Source: JAFCBV01 sp965370715 (GTDB taxonomy: Archaea; EX4484-52; B79-G9). Taken from it: a DNA stretch of 16,949 nucleotides. Numbering within the stretch: position 1 is the stretch's first letter; every line of letters begins with the position of its first letter. The notes under the pieces are model-generated. The model had not been told where the DNA came from. It saw nothing but the letters and a program-made list of their open reading frames with translations, and made no database searches. Below are positions 14,169-16,949 of this stretch, in pieces. The DNA is taken from the NCBI GenBank assembly GCA_965370715.1, contig CBDUVQ010000012.1, positions 1 through 16,949 on the forward strand. Reading direction: 5' to 3'. The position numbers and the translations under genes were made by a program.

Positions 14169-15128
14169 ATGCTCTGCATAGGACTTGAAGGCACTGCACA
14201 TACAGCCGGTGTCGGAATTTCTAATGAAAAAGGAAATATTCTTGCAAACATTGCCCTGAACTATTTCCCAAAAGAGGGCATACATCCAAGAAAGGCAGCA
14301 GAACATCATACATGCGCGTTCCCCGAGCTTATTTCTGATGCCATCAAAAAAGCAGGAATTTCTTTTGAAGATATAGACCTTATTTCATTTTCGCAGGGGC
14401 CGGGGCTCGCGCCCTGCCTCAAGATAACAAGCACTGTAGCGCGCTCCCTTGCGCTTTCACTCAATAAACCACTTATCGGTGTAAACCATTGCGCAGCACA
14501 TGTAGAAATCGGTAAAGTGAAAACAGGTGCAAAAGACCCGATTACACTTTATGTCTCAGGAGGCAACTCACAGGTAATCGGCGAAACACTCGGAAAATAC
14601 CGTGTCTTTGGCGAGACTCTGGATATTGCGATTGGAAACGCAATAGACAAGTTCGCGCGCGAGCTCGACCTTGGCTTTCCCGGAGGCCCTCTTGTAGAAA
14701 AAGAAGCAAAGGGCGGAAAATACATCCCTCTGCCATATACTGTCAAGGGAATGGACTTCTCTTTTACCGGAATAGTGAGCGACGCGCTCAGAAAGAAGCA
14801 AGCAGGCTCAAGCATGAGAGATTTGTGCTTCTCTTTTCAGGAAACCGCCTTTGCGATGCTTACAGAAGTTTCAGAAAGGGCGCTTTCCCACACAGAAAAA
14901 AGTGAGCTTCTTCTGACAGGCGGAGTTGCCGCAAACTCGCGCCTGAAAGAAATGCTTGAAATTATGTGCCGCGAGCGCGAGGCAACGTTCTATGCTGTGC
15001 CCAGAGAATTCGCAGGCGACAATGGCGCAATGATAGCCTGGCAAGGCATAAGAATGCATAAAGAGGGCACAAAACAAGACATCAAGAGCACTTCTGTAAG
15101 GCCTGGATGGCGTGTTGACATACACTGA
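14169..15128 (+). CDS. kae1: Kae1, KEOPS tRNA threonylcarbamoyl transferase
   Basis: This 319-residue protein is the catalytic KEOPS subunit that attaches threonylcarbamoyl to A37 of ANN-decoding tRNAs. The start is ATG 14169 because the family begins with a segment like MLCIGLEGTAHT; the same frame is open upstream but runs through L24e. The metal site residues are His107 and His111 in NHCAAH and Asp284 in AGDNGA. SGGN (130-133), GNAIDKFAREL (156-166) and the second ATPase-half motif GGVAANSRL are also present. There is no Bud32 kinase domain fused to the C-terminus, as occurs in some archaea, so Bud32 must be encoded elsewhere. It is probably leaderless and ends the ribosomal gene group. 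Confidence 0.96.
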   Translation: MLCIGLEGTAHTAGVGISNEKGNILANIALNYFPKEGIHPRKAAEHHTCAFPELISDAIKKAGISFEDIDLISFSQGPGLAPCLKITSTVARSLALSLNKPLIGVNHCAAHVEIGKVKTGAKDPITLYVSGGNSQVIGETLGKYRVFGETLDIAIGNAIDKFARELDLGFPGGPLVEKEAKGGKYIPLPYTVKGMDFSFTGIVSDALRKKQAGSSMRDLCFSFQETAFAMLTEVSERALSHTEKSELLLTGGVAANSRLKEMLEIMCREREATFYAVPREFAGDNGAMIAWQGIRMHKEGTKQDIKSTSVRPGWRVDIH

Positions 15129-15162
15129 TAAACGAATGTTGCGTAAGCAAACTTTGGGCGAA

Positions 15163-15235
15163 ATAAATGGAGCCATTTATCAACTGTTCTCGGCAGCGAC
15201 TGAAAGGAGCGGAGTTTGGCTCGACTGATTTTTTT
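15163..15235 (+). terminator. Hairpins and T7 run after kae1
   Basis: The gap after kae1 holds ATAAATGG/CCATTTAT (15163-15170 and 15173-15180) and a GAGC/GCTC stem (15207-15210 and 15219-15222). The direct repeat CGACTGA (15197-15203 and 15222-15228) is followed by seven Ts (15229-15235). The T run is the likely transcription end. A small RNA cannot be excluded. Confidence 0.5.
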
Positions 15236-15239
15236 AATT

Positions 15240-15926
15240 TCATCTACCGCAGTTTACAAAGATATCAAAATCTGCATGAATTATTGCTTCCCCTATAGGT
15301 CGTGGCCCTATACTTCGTCCAGAGTTATCTGAGGTAATAAATACCTGTAGTAAATGACGACCAGACCTGCGTCCCTCACAATAGGAATTTATGTCCCACT
15401 CTACTTTTTTGGTTTCATGAGGTTTAAGCGATATAATTTGTTCTTTAAAACCAGATCCTGGGTCTATAGTTATATCATTTAATGCAGTCTCAAAAGGATT
15501 TATAATTTCAATTATTAAACGATTGCTTGAAACTCGTGCAGTAAACCATTTTATTGGAATAACTTCTATCAATTGCATTACTTGAATGCTGTTATTATCA
15601 TATTCTTTGCAGGAGACATTTACTTTTTTAAGCCTGAGAATTGCTTGCGAGTTTATATACGGATCATCCATATCCATGGATTTTAGGACAGCATTATTGT
15701 TTTCGTCAAAAAACATAAAACCAACATCATAATAGTCCACATTAGGTACGCAATAAACATTGTCCCATGCTACTCGCAAAGTATGTATGTTGCCTAATAC
15801 GGTGTACTCTGTTGAAGAGATTTCGTACTTTTTGGTATCTGTATCATTCGTGTTTAATAGATTAACGCCAACAATCAATATTATCACAAATGTAGCCAGA
15901 TAAATCAGTTTGATTCTGTTTTTCAT
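15240..15926 (-). CDS. Membrane-anchored protein with Ig-like C-terminal part, unknown
   Basis: I do not recognise a named family. From ATG 15926 it is 228 residues, with one N-terminal membrane segment (about 6-24, KLIYLATFVIILIVGVNLL) and a long, presumably external, region. The C-terminal part (about 140-228) looks like a beta-sandwich: LIIEIINPFETALNDITI followed by ISLKPHETKKVEWDI, a pattern seen in Ig-like or NEW3-type domains of surface proteins. An in-frame ATG three codons earlier (15935) and a TTG at 16010 are alternative starts. A TATA box 25-34 nt upstream favours 15926. Codons are noticeably more AT-rich than in neighbouring housekeeping genes, which suggests recent acquisition or fast evolution. 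It is not in an operon. Confidence 0.65.
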   Translation of the reverse strand: MKNRIKLIYLATFVIILIVGVNLLNTNDTDTKKYEISSTEYTVLGNIHTLRVAWDNVYCVPNVDYYDVGFMFFDENNNAVLKSMDMDDPYINSQAILRLKKVNVSCKEYDNNSIQVMQLIEVIPIKWFTARVSSNRLIIEIINPFETALNDITIDPGSGFKEQIISLKPHETKKVEWDINSYCEGRRSGRHLLQVFITSDNSGRSIGPRPIGEAIIHADFDIFVNCGR

Positions 15927-15950
15927 AATTAACATTATAATTTTCTTGTT

Positions 15951-15960
15951 ATTTATACAT
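15951..15960 (-). promoter_or_regulatory. Promoter of membrane-anchored gene (TATA box)
   Basis: On the minus strand ATGTATAAAT is centred about 29 nt before ATG 15926, fitting a leaderless start there. Confidence 0.4.
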
Positions 15961-16146
15961 TCTTTTTTTAAAACAGTGATTTTTTCTTTAAAGCCGAACC
16001 GAATTACCAATAACGACTAATTAACGCATCACACACCCTCGTGCCCCCGTTTTAAAACTATATATTCTTTCATGCACAATATAACAGTACTTATTAGGCA
16101 GAAGCGGATTCTTTCTCGGAAATTGATGCACTGTCGTATTCAAATA

Positions 16147-16152
16147 GAGGTG
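16147..16152 (+). promoter_or_regulatory. Ribosome site deciding the small basic ORF start
   Basis: GAGGTG lies six bases before ATG 16159, identical in sequence and spacing to the one before L7Ae. It supports translation of the 48-residue protein from this ATG and not from the longer open frame upstream. TATA-like TTTTAAAACTATATATTC at about 16050-16067 would give a leader of about 70 nt. Confidence 0.55.
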
Positions 16153-16158
16153 CGTATA

Positions 16159-16305
16159 ATGCAAAGCAAAAAAGCAGTTATTGCTAGATGGAAATTGAAC
16201 AGGCACGATGCCATGAAACGCGGTGTCCTGCATGAAGTAGAAAGAATAAATAAGATACTCAGGTTCTACGGTGAAGGCCCTGCTGAAAAGAGGCGCAGGT
16301 GGTAG
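16159..16305 (+). CDS. Small, very basic protein, unknown function
   Basis: This frame encodes 48 residues, about a third of them Lys or Arg, ending in EKRRRW. It has no Cys and no membrane segment. A helical middle (about 14-35, HDAMKRGVLHEVERINKIL) and a basic tail suggest binding to nucleic acid or ribosome, but I recognise no family. It is not L39e, L40e or S30e by eye. The strong GAGGTG ribosome site six bases before the ATG is the main reason to call it. It converges with the CBS/hibernation-factor-like gene six bases after its stop. The frame is open further upstream to about 16072, without initiation signals. Confidence 0.55.
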   Translation: MQSKKAVIARWKLNRHDAMKRGVLHEVERINKILRFYGEGPAEKRRRW

Positions 16306-16311
16306 CGCGAG

Positions 16312-16949
16312 CTACAGTGCCTCTGCATCTTTTGCGTCGTGAAACTTTCTTCGGATAATGTCCCTTTTCTTTTTCGCGCCATCGATTGCAACGCGCTCGG
16401 CATCTTTCATCAGCCTGACAGAAACGTCAACAGGATCCCAGCCCACTTCTTTGACCGATACAAAACCCTTGTCAGTCTTTATCCTACAACGCATCACGTA
16501 TTTTGACCTCTTGCCTTCAGTCTGGTACGCCTTTGCATGAATCGCAATATTGTGGATATTGAACGCACGTGCGAGCTTTTTCACTGTGGTGTCAATCGTC
16601 TTGTGCATTTCTTCTTTCTGGAAGGAATCTATGCTATCTATTGATTCAAGCCCGGATATCTGAACATACAAAACCTCTTTTTCCTTCAGGGAGGCAATGT
16701 GGTGTATTATGTCCTTTGGCGAGATTATGCCAACAGCATTAAGATTATTGTCAACAACAATTATTGTAGATATTTCCGGACGTTTGTTCAGCTCAGAAAT
16801 TTTGTCTTTTAACAAATCATTTTCATTTGACAAAAGTGGATTTTCCTGCATGACTGACTTGACCGGAACCGCGTCTAATGCAACCTCTTTTGGTGTGTAT
16901 GCAGCACCGGATGTAGAAAGTTCCTCATCGCGCCCGTATCGCTCTTTTG
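16312..16949 (-). CDS. CBS domain plus HPF-like domain protein (5' end outside window)
   Basis: The frame is open to the window edge, so the N-terminus is missing; the Met at 16851 is internal to a CBS motif (VPVKSVMQENPLLS). Visible are the end of a linker, one CBS unit (PVKSVM...ISTIIVVDNNLNAVGIISPKDII, about 16690-16870), then a C-terminal domain of about 115 residues. That domain has NIHNIAIHAKAY, YVMRCRIKTDKGF and a long basic helix (SVRLMKDAERVAIDGAKKKRD), resembling the small hibernation-promoting factor fold. CBS units usually sense adenine nucleotides. A stress-linked ribosome-inactivating or dimerising role is therefore plausible, by analogy with CBS-containing archaeal ribosome-dimerisation proteins. 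The HPF resemblance is by eye and moderate. Confidence 0.68.
   Translation of the reverse strand, partial: KERYGRDEELSTSGAAYTPKEVALDAVPVKSVMQENPLLSNENDLLKDKISELNKRPEISTIIVVDNNLNAVGIISPKDIIHHIASLKEKEVLYVQISGLESIDSIDSFQKEEMHKTIDTTVKKLARAFNIHNIAIHAKAYQTEGKRSKYVMRCRIKTDKGFVSVKEVGWDPVDVSVRLMKDAERVAIDGAKKKRDIIRRKFHDAKDAEAL

Noticed and set aside
16072..16158. Longer start for the small basic protein
   Set aside because: No ribosome site or spaced promoter supports it, whereas ATG 16159 has a strong GAGGTG six bases upstream.

Overview
The window is a gene-dense stretch of archaeal chromosome. The archaeal markers are: diphthamide-type EF-2, hypusine-type aIF5A, Drg-family GTPase, RpoL, L7Ae, S28e, L24e, Kae1, the archaeal tRNA C56 2'-O-methyltransferase Trm56, an archaeal/eukaryotic-type ProRS, and a tRNA-Ser with G73 and no encoded CCA. 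Promoters are TATA-box type. Many first genes of transcripts seem to be leaderless, with a TATA-like box 20-30 nt before the ATG. Genes inside operons often carry a GTGAT or GAGGTG Shine-Dalgarno. Base composition is moderate. I cannot name the phylum; a small-genome euryarchaeal or DPANN-type lineage is only a guess.

Layout. 1-2640 (minus): EF-2 then aIF5A, both translation factors that carry a unique post-translational modification. 2803-6251 (plus): Drg GTPase, a HepT-MntA (HEPN/nucleotidyltransferase) toxin-antitoxin pair, and prolyl-tRNA synthetase, tightly packed. 6254-8017 (minus): GlmS, making glucosamine-6-phosphate for cell-surface glycans. 8210-9593 (plus, divergent from glmS): a winged-helix protein fused to a domain resembling part of archaeal S-layer proteins, followed by a small membrane-anchored protein. 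9616-10425 (minus): an archaeal coiled-coil protein. 10426-11086: a non-protein region containing tRNA-Ser(UGA), flanked on both sides by perfect hairpins tiled almost end to end. 11087-15128 (plus): rpoL, purB (apparently frameshifted near its start), trm56, then L7Ae-S28e-L24e-kae1. 15240-15926 (minus): an AT-rich membrane-anchored protein of unknown function. 16159-16305 (plus): a 48-residue very basic protein. 16312-end (minus): a protein with a CBS domain and a hibernation-factor-like C-terminus, running off the window.

Most of the window is translation and RNA housekeeping: elongation, aminoacylation, tRNA modification (Trm56, Kae1/KEOPS), ribosomal proteins and perhaps ribosome hibernation. 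Two surface-related genes (glmS and the S-layer-like regulator) share a divergent control region with a strong palindrome.

The most unusual feature is the hairpin array around tRNA-Ser (10481-10988): at least eleven perfect inverted repeats with 6-11 bp arms, separated by only a few bases, with unrelated arm sequences. Next are a k-turn-like fold over the L7Ae Shine-Dalgarno, the palindrome between glmS and the regulator, and the purB lesion.
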